Shown: in pieces, positions 33,267-41,587 of the stretch
Numbering within the stretch: position 1 is the first letter of the stretch
Layout: the number at the start of each line of letters is the position of its first letter
DNA from: Cytophagaceae bacterium
GTDB lineage: Bacteria > Bacteroidota > Bacteroidia > Cytophagales > Spirosomataceae
DNA: 41,587 nt
NCBI GenBank assembly: GCA_005791165.1
Contig: SXXW01000029.1
Span: 1-41,587 of the forward strand
Direction of reading: 5' to 3'
The notes under the pieces: generated by a model
Databases searched by the model: none
What the model was told of the DNA's origin: nothing
Seen by the model: only the letters and a program-made list of their open reading frames with translations
Position numbers and translations under genes: made by a program

Positions 33267-33319
33267 CTACAAAAACAAATATAGCGATGTGATAATTGCG
33301 TCGTGAGTTAGGGAAAAAA

Positions 33320-34102
33320 ATGAGCATTTTAGATCAAATTATTGTTAAAAAAAGGGAGGAGGTTGCGTCAAGCAAAAAGGCTAAATCTGTTGCTCAATTA
33401 GAGAAGCAAGGCTATTTTGCGCGTTCTTGTCATTCCTTATCGATGTCATTAATTGCTCCCGCATCTACGGGAATAATTGCTGAATTTAAACGCAAGTCGC
33501 CATCCAAAGGAATTATAAATGACCGAATGGGAGTGGATGAGGTGACGAGGGGATATGTAGAGGCTGGCGCTGCTTGTTTATCTGTCCTGACGGATGAGTA
33601 TTTTTTTGGAGGTACTTATGCAGATTTTGAATTAGCTAGAAAGACGAATCCAGGGACACCCTTGTTGCGCAAGGATTTTATGATTGACGAGTATCAAATT
33701 ATTGAAGCGAAATCAATGGGTGCAGATGTAGTTTTGCTGATAGCTGCAGCGTTGAGTCCTTTGGAAATTAAAACATTAGCAACGTTAGCGCGTTCTTTAG
33801 GCATGGAGACTTTGTTAGAAGTTCATGACCAAGAAGAATTAGATCGGAGCGTGGGGGATTACATTTCGGTTGTGGGTGTAAACAATCGAAATTTGAAGAA
33901 TTTTTCGGAGCAAAATGTGGAGGCCTCAAAGGTATTGGCGGATAAAATTCCGGCTCAATTTGTGAAAGTTTCTGAAAGTTGTATATCGAGTGCAGAGATC
34001 ATTAAGGAGTTGAAAACATATGGATATCGCGGGTTTTTGATTGGCGAAAGTTTTATGAAAACGACGAATCCTGGGGAAGCTTTAACTGAATTTTTAAAAT
34101 AG
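33320..34102 (+). CDS. trpC: Indole-3-glycerol phosphate synthase
   Basis: 260 residues from ATG 33320, which has an AGGGA ribosome-binding-like sequence just upstream; the in-frame TTG at 33296 adds unconserved residues. A TIM-barrel enzyme with EFKRKSPSKG (catalytic Glu/Lys), SVLTDEYFFGG, LLRKDFMIDEYQI (catalytic Lys), GVNNRNLKNF and VSESCISS. It closes the indole ring of the tryptophan precursor. Monofunctional; trpF is a separate gene 5 nt downstream. Confidence 0.96.
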   Translation: MSILDQIIVKKREEVASSKKAKSVAQLEKQGYFARSCHSLSMSLIAPASTGIIAEFKRKSPSKGIINDRMGVDEVTRGYVEAGAACLSVLTDEYFFGGTYADFELARKTNPGTPLLRKDFMIDEYQIIEAKSMGADVVLLIAAALSPLEIKTLATLARSLGMETLLEVHDQEELDRSVGDYISVVGVNNRNLKNFSEQNVEASKVLADKIPAQFVKVSESCISSAEIIKELKTYGYRGFLIGESFMKTTNPGEALTEFLK

Positions 34103-34107
34103 GAAAG

Positions 34108-34719
34108 ATGAAGTGGAAGGTATGTGGCATGCGAGATTTAGAAAATATTGAGGATGTTGCCGCATTTGAGCCCGACTTTATGGGATTTATTTGGGTCCTA
34201 AAATCGCCCAGGTATGTGGGAGAAGAGTTTAAAATTCCAGTATTGCCAAAAAAAACGAAGGCCGTAGGGGTTTTTGTTGACGCATCCGTAGAGAAAATGG
34301 CTGATTTGGCAAGAAAAGCTAGTTTTGAATGGGTTCAATTGCATGGTCAGGAAACAGCCAATGACATATTGAAATTAAAGTCTTTGGGACTTAAGGTGAT
34401 CAAGGCTATTTCTGTGAGCAATGAAAATGATTTGTTGGATTGTGTGGGGGAGCCGGATTTATTCTTATTTGATACTAAAAAAGGGGAACAAGTGGGTGGA
34501 ACGGGAATGGCATTTGATTGGACGATGCTGCAGGCATATAAAAAGTCAATTCCATTTATATTGGCAGGCGGATTAGGGGAGGAAAATGTGGCGGAAGCGG
34601 TATCTTTGTCGGCGCAATTTCCTATCTATGCGCTTGATTTTAACAGTAAATTAGAGTCAATGCCAGGAGTTAAGGATATAGAAAAAGTTAAAAATATTTC
34701 AAAAATAATTGAAAGATGA
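34108..34719 (+). CDS. trpF: Phosphoribosylanthranilate isomerase
   Basis: 203 residues, a small TIM-barrel with the general base Cys in KVCGMRD (Cys6-7 region), [29 protein letters not shown] (catalytic Asp) and AGGLGEENV phosphate-binding loop. Carries out the Amadori rearrangement before TrpC. Its stop codon overlaps the trpB start as ATGA, indicating translational coupling. Confidence 0.95.
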   Translation: MKWKVCGMRDLENIEDVAAFEPDFMGFIWVLKSPRYVGEEFKIPVLPKKTKAVGVFVDASVEKMADLARKASFEWVQLHGQETANDILKLKSLGLKVIKAISVSNENDLLDCVGEPDLFLFDTKKGEQVGGTGMAFDWTMLQAYKKSIPFILAGGLGEENVAEAVSLSAQFPIYALDFNSKLESMPGVKDIEKVKNISKIIER

Positions 34720-35918
34720 TCGATGCAGGAATATCTTTTCATGTCAGTGAAAAGGGTTATTATGGTGATTTTGGGGGTGCTTTTATCCCTGAAATGTTGT
34801 ATCCCAATGTAGAGGAGTTGCGTTTACATTATTTGGAATACATGATGGAAACTAGCTTTCAAAAGGAATTTCATTTCTTGTTGAAGGATTTTGTGGGCCG
34901 ACCGACCCCCTTGTTTAAGGCGGAGCGATTGTCGGCTAAATACAACACCCAAATCTATTTGAAGAGGGAAGACCTGTGCCATACGGGGGCTCATAAAGTA
35001 AATAATACGATAGGTCAGATTTTGATGGCCAAGAGATTGGGCAAGCATAAAATAGTGGCAGAAACGGGTGCTGGACAGCATGGAGTGGCAACTGCCACGG
35101 TTTGTGCTTTGATGGGTATGGAATGTATCATTTATATGGGAGCTATTGATATTGAGCGTCAAGCGCCTAATGTGGCTCGTATGAAAATGCTTGGGGCTTC
35201 TGTTGTTGCCGCGCAATCCGGGTCAAAGACTTTGAAAGATGCGACCAATGAGGCGATGCGTCATTGGATTAATCATCCGGTCGATACACATTATATTATT
35301 GGTTCCGTGGTGGGGCCGCATCCTTATCCTGATATGGTTGCCAAATTTCAATCCGTTATTTCGGAGGAAATCAAATGGCAATTACAAGAGAAAGAGGGTC
35401 GTGATTACCCAGATTACATATTAGCTTGTGTAGGAGGGGGGTCAAATGCGGCTGGGGCATTTTATCATTATTTGGATGAACCACGAACAGCCTTAATTGC
35501 AGCGGAGGCGGCGGGTCAGGGAGTATCGAGTGGACATTCAGCTGCTACTACTTTTTTAGGAAAACCGGGTGTTTTACATGGATCCAAAAGCTTATTGATG
35601 CAAACGGAAGATGGCCAAGTGATTGAGCCCTATTCGATTTCGGCCGGTTTGGATTATCCAGGAATTGGGCCTTTGCATGCTCATTTAGCAACTTCTGGCC
35701 GAGCGAAGTTTTTTGATATTACAGATGATGAAGCTTTGGAGGCTGCCCTAGAATGCTCGATGCTTGAGGGGATCATCCCTGCATTGGAAACGGCGCATGC
35801 GCTTGCGGTGTTTGGAAAATTAGGAGCTAAACCTGATGAGGTTTCTGTTGTAAATTTATCAGGAAGAGGCGATAAGGATTTGGCGACATACCAAGAAAAA
35901 TTAAAATTGAACTCGTAA
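34716..35918 (+). CDS. trpB: Tryptophan synthase beta subunit
   Basis: 400 residues, a PLP enzyme that joins indole with serine. PLP lysine is Lys94 in HTGAHKVNN; other blocks are [17 protein letters not shown], the GGGSNAAG phosphate-binding loop and GLDYPGIGP. This is the TrpB1 type expected to pair with TrpA, encoded 1 nt downstream. The start is the ATG overlapping the trpF stop by 4 bp. Confidence 0.97.
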   Translation: MIDAGISFHVSEKGYYGDFGGAFIPEMLYPNVEELRLHYLEYMMETSFQKEFHFLLKDFVGRPTPLFKAERLSAKYNTQIYLKREDLCHTGAHKVNNTIGQILMAKRLGKHKIVAETGAGQHGVATATVCALMGMECIIYMGAIDIERQAPNVARMKMLGASVVAAQSGSKTLKDATNEAMRHWINHPVDTHYIIGSVVGPHPYPDMVAKFQSVISEEIKWQLQEKEGRDYPDYILACVGGGSNAAGAFYHYLDEPRTALIAAEAAGQGVSSGHSAATTFLGKPGVLHGSKSLLMQTEDGQVIEPYSISAGLDYPGIGPLHAHLATSGRAKFFDITDDEALEAALECSMLEGIIPALETAHALAVFGKLGAKPDEVSVVNLSGRGDKDLATYQEKLKLNS

Positions 35919-35919
35919 T

Positions 35920-36699
35920 ATGAATCGTATATCAACTTTATTTAATTCAACACAAGAGCCTATTTTAAATGTCTATGCGACCGCAGGTTATCCTAATTTT
36001 GGAGATACTATGCTTGTTTTAAATGCATTGCAAGAAGGCGGAGTTGATATAATTGAAATTGGGATGCCTTATTCCGATCCGGTAGCAGATGGGGAGACGA
36101 TCCAGCAATCGAACCAAGTTTCTTTAGATCAAGGAATGACGGTTACACATTTGTTTGATCAGCTTATAAATATGCGCCAAAGCATTTCGGTTCCTGTGTT
36201 ATTGATGGGGTATATAAACCCCGTATTGCAATTTGGAGTAGAACGTTTTTGTCAAAAATGCCAGGAAGTGGGTGTTGATGGATTGATTTTACCCGATTTG
36301 CCTTTGGCAGAATATCAGCAAAGTTATCAAACGATTTTTGAGCAATACGGCTTGTTAAATATCTTTTTAATTACCCCTCAAACATCAGATGAACGGATAA
36401 AGCAAATCGATTCCGTTAGTGAAGGATTTATTTATATGGTGTCATCTGCTAGTACTACGGGTGCTAAAACGGGTATTTCGTCAGATCAAGAAGCTTATTT
36501 CAAACGTATTGATGGCATGAAATTAAAAAATCCGAGGCTTGTTGGCTTTGGAATTTCTGACCGAGAGAGTTTTTTGAAGGCTTCAAATGGAGCATCAGGA
36601 GCAATTATAGGAAGTGCATTTGTGAAACTTCTCGGGAATGCTAAAAATCTAAGAGAGGAAATTGTGGGATTCGTGAAAAGTATCAAAGGATTAAAATAA
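35920..36699 (+). CDS. trpA: Tryptophan synthase alpha subunit
   Basis: 259 residues, a TIM-barrel that cleaves indole-3-glycerol phosphate and passes indole to TrpB. Catalytic Glu in IIEIGMPYSDPVADG and the Asp in GLILPDLPLAE are present, as are ATAGYPN and the phosphate loop GFGISDRES / GAIIGSAFV. Last gene of the operon. No clear intrinsic terminator follows before the rplS promoter at 36748. Confidence 0.96.
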   Translation: MNRISTLFNSTQEPILNVYATAGYPNFGDTMLVLNALQEGGVDIIEIGMPYSDPVADGETIQQSNQVSLDQGMTVTHLFDQLINMRQSISVPVLLMGYINPVLQFGVERFCQKCQEVGVDGLILPDLPLAEYQQSYQTIFEQYGLLNIFLITPQTSDERIKQIDSVSEGFIYMVSSASTTGAKTGISSDQEAYFKRIDGMKLKNPRLVGFGISDRESFLKASNGASGAIIGSAFVKLLGNAKNLREEIVGFVKSIKGLK

Positions 36700-36747
36700 A
36701 TTTTAGGAATAATTTTAATCATTCTTTTTAAAAAGATTTTATTTTTC

Positions 36748-36755
36748 TATCTTTG
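36748..36755 (+). promoter_or_regulatory. rplS: -7 promoter box of rplS
   Basis: TATCTTTG, a full TAnnTTTG match, with a T-rich stretch at the -33 position. Initiation near 36761 places the structured leader 36764-36804 right at the 5' end of the mRNA. Confidence 0.65.
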
Positions 36756-36763
36756 CAACCCGA

Positions 36764-36804
36764 ATCAGCTCGGCTTATGTACAATTGGACCGCTAAGCGC
36801 TGAT
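36764..36804 (+). promoter_or_regulatory. Structured 5' leader of rplS, candidate L19 autoregulatory RNA
   Basis: ATCAGC (36764-36769) pairs with GCTGAT (36799-36804), and after a 3-nt bulge TCG, GCTTA (36773-36777) pairs with TAAGC (36794-36798), enclosing a 16-nt loop: 11 base pairs with an asymmetric bulge. An alternative CCGA/TCGG pairing (36760-36763 with 36770-36773) exists. It lies between promoter and rplS, 22 nt before the ATG. The position and bulged-stem shape suit a ribosomal-protein-binding leader; no T-tract follows, so it is not a terminator. Confidence 0.55.
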
Positions 36805-36826
36805 AATCATCCAAAATTTAAGAAAG

Positions 36827-37180
36827 ATGAGTGAATTAATTAAGTTTGTTGAAGCAGAAAGTGCACCACGTAGAGCGGAGCATCCAGAGTTTGGAGCTGG
36901 CGATACAGTTAATGTACACGTAAAAATTCGTGAAGGAAACAAGGAGCGTATCCAGGTATTCCAAGGGTTAGTTATTCAGCGCAAGAATTCAGGTGCTGGT
37001 GAAACATTTACCGTTCGTAAGATTTCAAATGGTATTGGAGTGGAACGTATTTTCCCAATCTTGTCACCAAATGTTGACAAAATCGAGGTGACTCGTCATG
37101 GTAAAGTTCGTCGTGCTCGTTTATACTACATGAGAGGTAAGCAAGGAAAAGCGGCTCGTGTAAAAGAGAAGAAAAAATAG
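36827..37180 (+). CDS. rplS: 50S ribosomal protein L19
   Basis: 117 residues, the usual length. Conserved blocks [46 protein letters not shown] and [15 protein letters not shown], with the basic C-terminus. L19 lies at the interface of the ribosomal subunits. Monocistronic here: own promoter, structured leader and a strong terminator; not with rpsP, rimM and trmD as in many bacteria. Confidence 0.98.
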   Translation: MSELIKFVEAESAPRRAEHPEFGAGDTVNVHVKIREGNKERIQVFQGLVIQRKNSGAGETFTVRKISNGIGVERIFPILSPNVDKIEVTRHGKVRRARLYYMRGKQGKAARVKEKKK

Positions 37181-37200
37181 GTTTGAGATTTTTATAAATG

Positions 37201-37231
37201 AAAAGCTGTTCAGAAATGAACAGCTTTTTTT
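37201..37231 (+). terminator. Intrinsic terminator of rplS
   Basis: AAAAGCTGTTCA (37201-37212) and TGAACAGCTTTT (37217-37228) form a perfect 12-bp stem with a GAAA loop, followed by further T residues. It lies 20 nt after the rplS stop codon and 30 nt from the end of the convergent higA gene. Confidence 0.9.
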
Positions 37232-37260
37232 GTTTAATTAGTTCCTGACAGTTTAGTTAT

Positions 37261-37539
37261 TTAATTTAGGCTTATGGCTTCCCTAGCCATATTTAAATCA
37301 TAGTTCATTTGTAGTCTTAGCCAATATTCTGCAGGGATGCCTAAGGCTTTTTCTAATGATATGGCAAAGTGTGCGTGAATACTTCGTTTGCCTTTGATAA
37401 TCTCATTTAAAAATGAAGCTTTAACTCCCGTTTGGGTTGCAATTTTAATTTGAGATATCTTTCGCTCTTTCATTTCATCTAATAGAAGTTCGCCGGGATG
37501 AGTTGAAAAGAAAGGCTTTAATTCAGGTTTATTTTTCAT
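37261..37539 (-). CDS. higA: HigA-type XRE-family antitoxin, without adjacent toxin
   Basis: 92 residues, a HigA-family DNA-binding antidote: N-terminal FFSTHPGELLLDEMKERKISQ, a helix-turn-helix at about 30-52 (IKIATQTGVKASFLNEIIKGK), then ISLEKALGIPAEYWLRLQMNYDL, the family's C-terminal helix. In higBA loci the HigB ribonuclease is encoded just upstream of higA; here the 143 bp to the next gene contain no such ORF, so the antitoxin is solitary in this window. A 19-bp inverted repeat overlapping its promoter (37556-37602) suggests autoregulation. Confidence 0.88.
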   Translation of the reverse strand: MKNKPELKPFFSTHPGELLLDEMKERKISQIKIATQTGVKASFLNEIIKGKRSIHAHFAISLEKALGIPAEYWLRLQMNYDLNMAREAISLN

Positions 37540-37555
37540 GATTATTTGAATGTGT

Positions 37556-37602
37556 CAAAGATATAACATTTATTCACTTTTTTGTGAATAAATGTTATAT
37601 CT
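37556..37602 (-). promoter_or_regulatory. higA promoter with 19-bp inverted-repeat operator
   Basis: The arms 37559-37577 and 37584-37602 are perfect complements of each other over 19 bp, separated by six T (plus strand). On the minus strand the -7 box TATCTTTG (37556-37563) overlaps the promoter-proximal arm, 16 nt before the higA ATG. A dimeric HigA bound to the palindrome would cover the promoter. The absence of a T-tract after the arm argues against a terminator for the ABC gene upstream. Confidence 0.7.
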
Positions 37603-37682
37603 AATCAATAAAAATACATGGATATTGAGTTTTAAAAATATTTAAAACTGATCATTAAAATAAATAATCAATAGACTGATTA

Positions 37683-38393
37683 TTACCCTTTCTCTACTTT
37701 CCTGACATTGGTGTTGATGGTATCTGACTCGATCAAACCATCGCGTAAACGAATGATCCGGTGTGCATATTGAGCTATGTCATCCTCGTGGGTCACCATG
37801 ACAATCGTATTTCCTTTTTTATGTAATTGGTCAAAAAGATCCATAATCTCATAGGAGGTCTTTGAATCTAGGTTACCTGTAGGCTCATCCGCTAATAAAA
37901 TAGAAGGGTCATTTACCAGGGCGCGCGCCACTGCGACACGTTGCCTTTGACCCCCCGAAAGTTCGTTAGGCTTGTGCAGTGCACGATTATCTAAACCTAC
38001 TCCGCGTAAAGTTTCCATCGCAATTTCAGTTCTTCTCGCTTTAGAGTACCCTGCATAAATTAATGGCAGAGCTACATTTTCGAGTGCGGATTGACGGGGA
38101 AGTAAATTGAACGTTTGAAAAACAAATCCAATTTCTTTATTTCTTACAGCGGCTAACTCGTTTTCCGACATTTCAGAAACATCCTGTCCGTTAAGAATAT
38201 ATTTTCCGGTGCTAGGCGTGTCTAAACAGCCTACAATATTCATCAGTGTTGATTTACCAGAGCCTGAGGGTCCCATAAAAGCCACATATTCGCCTTTGTT
38301 GACGGAGATATTGATGTTCTTTAACGCATCGATTACCTCTTCGCCCATTACGTAGCGTTTAGAAATATTTTGGGTCTCAATTATTTTAGTCAT
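37683..38393 (-). CDS. ABC transporter ATP-binding protein (LolD/MacB-type)
   Basis: 236 residues: Walker A GPSGSGKS (41-48), Q-loop VFQTFNLLP, signature LSGGQRQR, Walker B ILLADEP followed by the D-loop TGNLDSKTS, and the switch His in MVTHEDD. The sequence is of the MacB/LolD/FtsE class, which pairs with FtsX-like permeases for lipoprotein release or macrolide/peptide efflux. No permease gene is adjacent, so the substrate cannot be inferred. A -7 box TATTTTTG lies at 38414-38421. Divergent from the acyltransferase. Confidence 0.92.
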   Translation of the reverse strand: MTKIIETQNISKRYVMGEEVIDALKNINISVNKGEYVAFMGPSGSGKSTLMNIVGCLDTPSTGKYILNGQDVSEMSENELAAVRNKEIGFVFQTFNLLPRQSALENVALPLIYAGYSKARRTEIAMETLRGVGLDNRALHKPNELSGGQRQRVAVARALVNDPSILLADEPTGNLDSKTSYEIMDLFDQLHKKGNTIVMVTHEDDIAQYAHRIIRLRDGLIESDTINTNVRKVEKG

Positions 38394-38413
38394 GTGTAAA
38401 TCTATAATTCATT

Positions 38414-38421
38414 CAAAAATA
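38414..38421 (-). promoter_or_regulatory. -7 promoter box of the ABC ATPase gene
   Basis: TATTTTTG on the minus strand, a full TAnnTTTG match, 20 nt before the ATG at 38393. No convincing -33 TTTG at the ideal distance. Confidence 0.45.
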
Positions 38422-38501
38422 CATCCAAAGTTTGAAAGTATCTTGAGTTTTAGACAAAAGATACAAGCGGGGGATAAAGTGGGATATAGGTGGATAAGAG
38501 G

Positions 38502-38532
38502 TTTGATTCCTGCGCACGTTTTTTTAGCTTTG
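38502..38532 (+). promoter_or_regulatory. Ideal promoter of the acyltransferase, leaderless arrangement
   Basis: TTTG (38502-38505), exactly 19 nt, and TAGCTTTG (38525-38532) match the Bacteroidota promoter consensus at all specified positions. The coding ATG is at 38538, 5 nt after the -7 box, where transcription itself should begin. Confidence 0.7.
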
Positions 38533-38537
38533 TCGGA

Positions 38538-39572
38538 ATGAAATATATTCCTGCCTTAGATGGGGTTCGAGCCATCGCTATTTTATTGGTCTTGGTTTTC
38601 CATTGGTTTCCGGAGGGAGTTGGAATTAATATTCTGCCAAATGGCCCAATCGGTGTCACCTTATTTTTTGTGTTGTCAGGCTATTTGATTTCCAATATCT
38701 TAATGGAGCAACAAACCAAAGCGCAATTTTTTCGTTCGTTTAAGAACTTTGTTATCCGCAGAGCCCTGCGTATTTTCCCCATTTACTTTTTAGTGTTGGC
38801 TGGTTTACTGATTTTAAAAAGAGTTTCTATTGTTATAAATACCGACTTTTATGAGCATCCATGGTATTATTGGGGATATATGTACAATCATTGGTTGGAG
38901 CAGCGGGCCAACTGGGCAGATACCTTGTCCCCGTATTGGTCGTTGTCTGTAGAGGAGCAGTTTTATGTCCTATGGCCTTTTTGTATTTTGTTAATTTCGA
39001 GTCGCTTTCGGGCCTATTTTTTATGGTTCTGCGTGCTTTTTGGTATTGCTTTCAGGTATTATTCGGTGCATCTCCAACAAGGAATCGGGGTTTATATGTT
39101 GACCTGCGTGGATACCTTCGCTTGGGGTGCTTTATTAGCACATTACATCCGCGAAGGAAGATCTGTAGACATATCAGTATGGATTCGGCGATTGATTATT
39201 CCCGTCGTATTTTGTTTTTTGATGATTTGCTTAAAGCACACGGATGCCGATTTAGTCAAACAATTATTTTTTAGGACGTTCACTTCCTTGGTTTCAGTAG
39301 CTGTGCTTTTTTATGCGATGCAACCTGGAAATTTTGCCAAAATCCTGTCGATCAGTCCTTTGCGACTCATCGGCCAAATGTCGTACGGCATTTATTTATA
39401 CCACATGCTAGTCCCTGATTTATTTTTCAAAATAGCTGGGAAATTACATATTCCAATACCCGAATTGCCTTTTAACATAATACCATTTATTGTATTGTTT
39501 ACCTTTTCTTTTCTCTCACTTAATTTGATTGAAAAGCCAATACAAAGTTTTAAAAGGTTTTTTGTTTCCTAA
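38538..39572 (+). CDS. Acyltransferase 3 family membrane protein
   Basis: 344 residues from ATG 38538; a longer GTG reading (38490) starts before the promoter. About ten membrane helices. Family marks: IPALDGVRAIAILLVLVFHW (conserved Arg and catalytic-type His22), FFVLSGYLIS, FVIRRALRIFPIYF and LSVEEQFYVLWP. Such enzymes O-acetylate or acylate surface polysaccharides or lipids at the cytoplasmic membrane. The substrate is not evident and no polysaccharide cluster is adjacent. It is followed by a bidirectional terminator shared with fusA. Confidence 0.9.
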   Translation: MKYIPALDGVRAIAILLVLVFHWFPEGVGINILPNGPIGVTLFFVLSGYLISNILMEQQTKAQFFRSFKNFVIRRALRIFPIYFLVLAGLLILKRVSIVINTDFYEHPWYYWGYMYNHWLEQRANWADTLSPYWSLSVEEQFYVLWPFCILLISSRFRAYFLWFCVLFGIAFRYYSVHLQQGIGVYMLTCVDTFAWGALLAHYIREGRSVDISVWIRRLIIPVVFCFLMICLKHTDADLVKQLFFRTFTSLVSVAVLFYAMQPGNFAKILSISPLRLIGQMSYGIYLYHMLVPDLFFKIAGKLHIPIPELPFNIIPFIVLFTFSFLSLNLIEKPIQSFKRFFVS

Positions 39573-39591
39573 GCCCCTGGCTCAATCCCAT

Positions 39592-39623
39592 AAAAAAAGC
39601 CCGAACATGACGCTCGGGCTTTT
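39592..39623. terminator. Bidirectional terminator between acyltransferase and fusA
   Basis: AAAAGCCCGA (39595-39604) and TCGGGCTTTT (39614-39623) form a 10-bp stem around a 9-nt loop. In the minus direction (fusA) the stem is followed by a run of seven T; in the plus direction by four T. It serves the two convergent genes, more strongly fusA. Confidence 0.85.
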
Positions 39624-39641
39624 AATGATCTTAAAAGAATT

Positions 39642-41587
39642 TTACAATCCTTTTGCTTTCTTAACGACTTCTTCCGCAAGGTTTTGTGGAACAAATTCGT
39701 AGTGAGAGAACGTTAATGATGCTGTAGCACGTCCTGAAGACATGGTACGTAAATCAGTTACGTAACCAAATAATTCAGAAAGAGGCACATCAGCCTTTAA
39801 GATTACAGCTCCTTGACGGGAATCCATACCCTTCATGATTCCACGGCGACGGTTTAAATCGCCTGTGATTGGACCTGTATACTCATCAGGAGTAACAACA
39901 TCTACGGCCATGATTGGTTCCATCAATTTAGCACCCGCTTGTTTCGCTGATTCTTTGTAACCCATACGGGCTGCTAATTCAAATGATAATGAATCTGAAT
40001 CGACATCGTGGAAAGATCCGTGGAATAAACGAACTCTCATGGAATCCATTGGATATCCTGCTAAAGCTCCCGTTTTCATCGCTTCTTCAAATCCTTTTTG
40101 AACCGCTGGAATGAATTCACGAGGAATCACACCACCCACAATATTATTAACAAACTCTAAACCTGGTTTTTCATCTTCTCTTGGCCCGATTTCAAATACG
40201 ATATCAGCAAACTTACCACGACCACCAGATTGTTTCTTGTAAACCTCACGGTGTTCAGTTGTCTTAGTTAAAGACTCCTTGTAAGCAACTTGAGGAGCAC
40301 CTTGGTTTACTTCTACATTGAATTCACGACGCATACGGTCGATGATAATTTCTAAGTGAAGCTCACCCATTCCTTTGATGATGGTTTGACCTGTTTCCTC
40401 GTTAGATTCCACTTGTAACGTTGGATCTTCTTCGATCAACTTAGTGATCGCTTTAGAGAAGTTGTCAGCATCAGCCGCTTTCTTAGGCTCAATCGCATAA
40501 CCAATTACCGGCTCTGGAAAATCCATCGCTTCTAATACAATTGGGTGTTTCTCGTCTGAAAGGGTATCACCCGTTTTAATATCTTTAAATCCTACTACTG
40601 CACCAATATCTCCAGCACCTAAACGAGGAATCGCATTTTGCTTATTCGCGTGCATTTGGAAAATACGAGAGATACGCTCCTTATTTCCTGAACGGTTGTT
40701 CAATACATAAGAACCTGAATCTAAACCTCCTGAATAGGCACGGATGAAACATAAGCGACCTACGTATGGATCCGTAGCAATTTTAAATGCCAAAGCTGCA
40801 AATGGCTCTGATTCACTTGGTTTTCTTAAGATTTCAGCACCAGTATCTGGGTGAATTCCTTTGACACCTTCTTTGTCCATCGGTGAAGGCAAAATAGCCA
40901 TCACATAATCCAACATCGTTTGAACACCTTTGTTTTTGAAAGATGAACCACAAAGCATTGGAACGATTTTCATTGATATAGTCGCCGCACGTAATGCCGC
41001 TAAAATCTCATCTTCTGTGATTGACGCAGGATCTTCGAAGTATTTCTCCATCAAAGTCTCGTCAAATTCAGCTACTGCTTCTAATAATTTCTCACGGTAT
41101 TCAGTCGCCTCTTCCAACATATCATCTGGAATGGGAACTTCCACAAATGTCATTCCTTTATCTGCTTCATTCCACTTAATTCCACGGAAGTTAACTAAGT
41201 CAACTACCCCTTCGAAACCATCTTCGGCTCCGATTGGCAATTGAAGTGGCACCGCATAACTACCTAACATTTCTTTCACTTGCTTACACACGTTTAAGAA
41301 ATCAGCACCCGAACGGTCCATCTTATTGACAAATCCAATACGAGCTACATTGTAGTTATTCGCCAAACGCCAGTTGGTCTCCGACTGAGGCTCAACGCCA
41401 TCAACAGCCGAAAACAAAAATACTAGACCATCTAATACACGTAAAGAACGATTTACCTCAACGGTAAAATCTACGTGACCCGGAGTGTCGATAATGTTGA
41501 TGTGGTAATCTTGATCGCGGTATTTCCAACCTACTGTGGTTGCCGCCGAAGTGATCGTGATCCCACGTTCCTGCTCTTGCTCCATCC
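39642..41587 (-). CDS. fusA: Elongation factor G, 5' end outside window
   Basis: The last ~648 residues of EF-G, reading from ...[16 protein letters not shown]; the N-terminus with the P-loop lies beyond 41587. Visible: switch I end [18 protein letters not shown] (G3), NKMDRSGAD (G4), CGSSFKNKG (G5), then domains II-V ending [19 protein letters not shown] drives ribosomal translocation. The apparent ATG at 41585 is internal, as the residue before it is the conserved Trp. The intact EF-G lacks obvious truncation; whether it is the canonical or a paralogous EF-G cannot be decided from this part, though conservation suggests the canonical one. Confidence 0.96.
   Translation of the reverse strand, partial: MEQEQERGITITSAATTVGWKYRDQDYHINIIDTPGHVDFTVEVNRSLRVLDGLVFLFSAVDGVEPQSETNWRLANNYNVARIGFVNKMDRSGADFLNVCKQVKEMLGSYAVPLQLPIGAEDGFEGVVDLVNFRGIKWNEADKGMTFVEVPIPDDMLEEATEYREKLLEAVAEFDETLMEKYFEDPASITEDEILAALRAATISMKIVPMLCGSSFKNKGVQTMLDYVMAILPSPMDKEGVKGIHPDTGAEILRKPSESEPFAALAFKIATDPYVGRLCFIRAYSGGLDSGSYVLNNRSGNKERISRIFQMHANKQNAIPRLGAGDIGAVVGFKDIKTGDTLSDEKHPIVLEAMDFPEPVIGYAIEPKKAADADNFSKAITKLIEEDPTLQVESNEETGQTIIKGMGELHLEIIIDRMRREFNVEVNQGAPQVAYKESLTKTTEHREVYKKQSGGRGKFADIVFEIGPREDEKPGLEFVNNIVGGVIPREFIPAVQKGFEEAMKTGALAGYPMDSMRVRLFHGSFHDVDSDSLSFELAARMGYKESAKQAGAKLMEPIMAVDVVTPDEYTGPITGDLNRRRGIMKGMDSRQGAVILKADVPLSELFGYVTDLRTMSSGRATASLTFSHYEFVPQNLAEEVVKKAKGL

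Noticed and set aside
34824..35216. Minus-strand open frame of 130 codons inside trpB
   Set aside because: Antisense shadow of the conserved trpB reading frame, with no family resemblance.
36700..36747. Terminator after trpA
   Set aside because: Only a weak AT-only palindrome (TCTTTTTAAAAAGA region) is present, with no stable GC-containing stem.
37559..37602. The 19-bp inverted repeat read as a terminator of the ABC ATPase gene
   Set aside because: No T-tract follows the arm on the minus strand, and it overlaps a full -7 box for higA; an operator is the better reading.

Overview
The window looks like a chromosomal segment of a member of the Bacteroidota, most likely a Cytophagales-type aerobe (organism assignment is inference). 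The evidence is the repeated TTTG / TAnnTTTG promoter pattern ahead of many genes, the presence of Alternative Complex III (ACIII) with an aa3/caa3-type oxidase, an ECF sigma / anti-sigma / outer-membrane-protein module, and moderately AT-rich DNA. I see no prophage, transposase, CRISPR array, rRNA or plasmid function. There is no gene-free stretch longer than 300 bases; the longest lies between actA and a tRNA-Cys (about 210 bp).

Layout. 1-403: a minus-strand tRNA cluster (Tyr, Gly, partial Thr) behind one well-formed promoter. 433-2944: ECF sigma factor, membrane anti-sigma-like protein and a putative beta-barrel protein, tightly coupled. 3025-3831: murI. 3834-20273: a 16.4 kb minus-strand respiratory run: actA-B-C-D-E-F (quinol:cytochrome c oxidoreductase), oxidase subunits II and I, heme A synthase, heme O synthase, two subunit III proteins, subunit IV, a Sco copper chaperone, a DUF420 protein and a small CxxC membrane protein. 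Electron transfer complex, terminal oxidase, heme supply and copper assembly are thus encoded together. A strong terminator-like hairpin sits between subunit I and heme A synthase. 20486-20556: tRNA-Cys with terminator. 20665-30057: housekeeping and uncharacterised genes (membrane metallophosphoesterase, Rossmann/SDR-like protein, M20 amidohydrolase, HNH protein, DUF2520 protein, lipoprotein, prfA, histidine kinase, purB, VOC protein).

30061-36699: a complete tryptophan operon in the order trpE-G-D-C-F-B-A, preceded by a promoter, a 13-residue leader peptide with one Trp codon and an intrinsic terminator, which together form a coherent transcription attenuator. A palindromic repeat lies between trpD and trpC. 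36748-37231: rplS with a structured 5' leader and a strong terminator. 37261-37602: a solitary HigA-type antitoxin with a 19-bp perfect inverted repeat over its promoter. 37683-41587: an ABC ATPase, an acyltransferase with a leaderless-looking promoter, and the 3' part of fusA.

Most proteins belong to known families. The least expected signals are at RNA level: the trp attenuator, the coxA/ctaA hairpin, the rplS leader and the higA operator.
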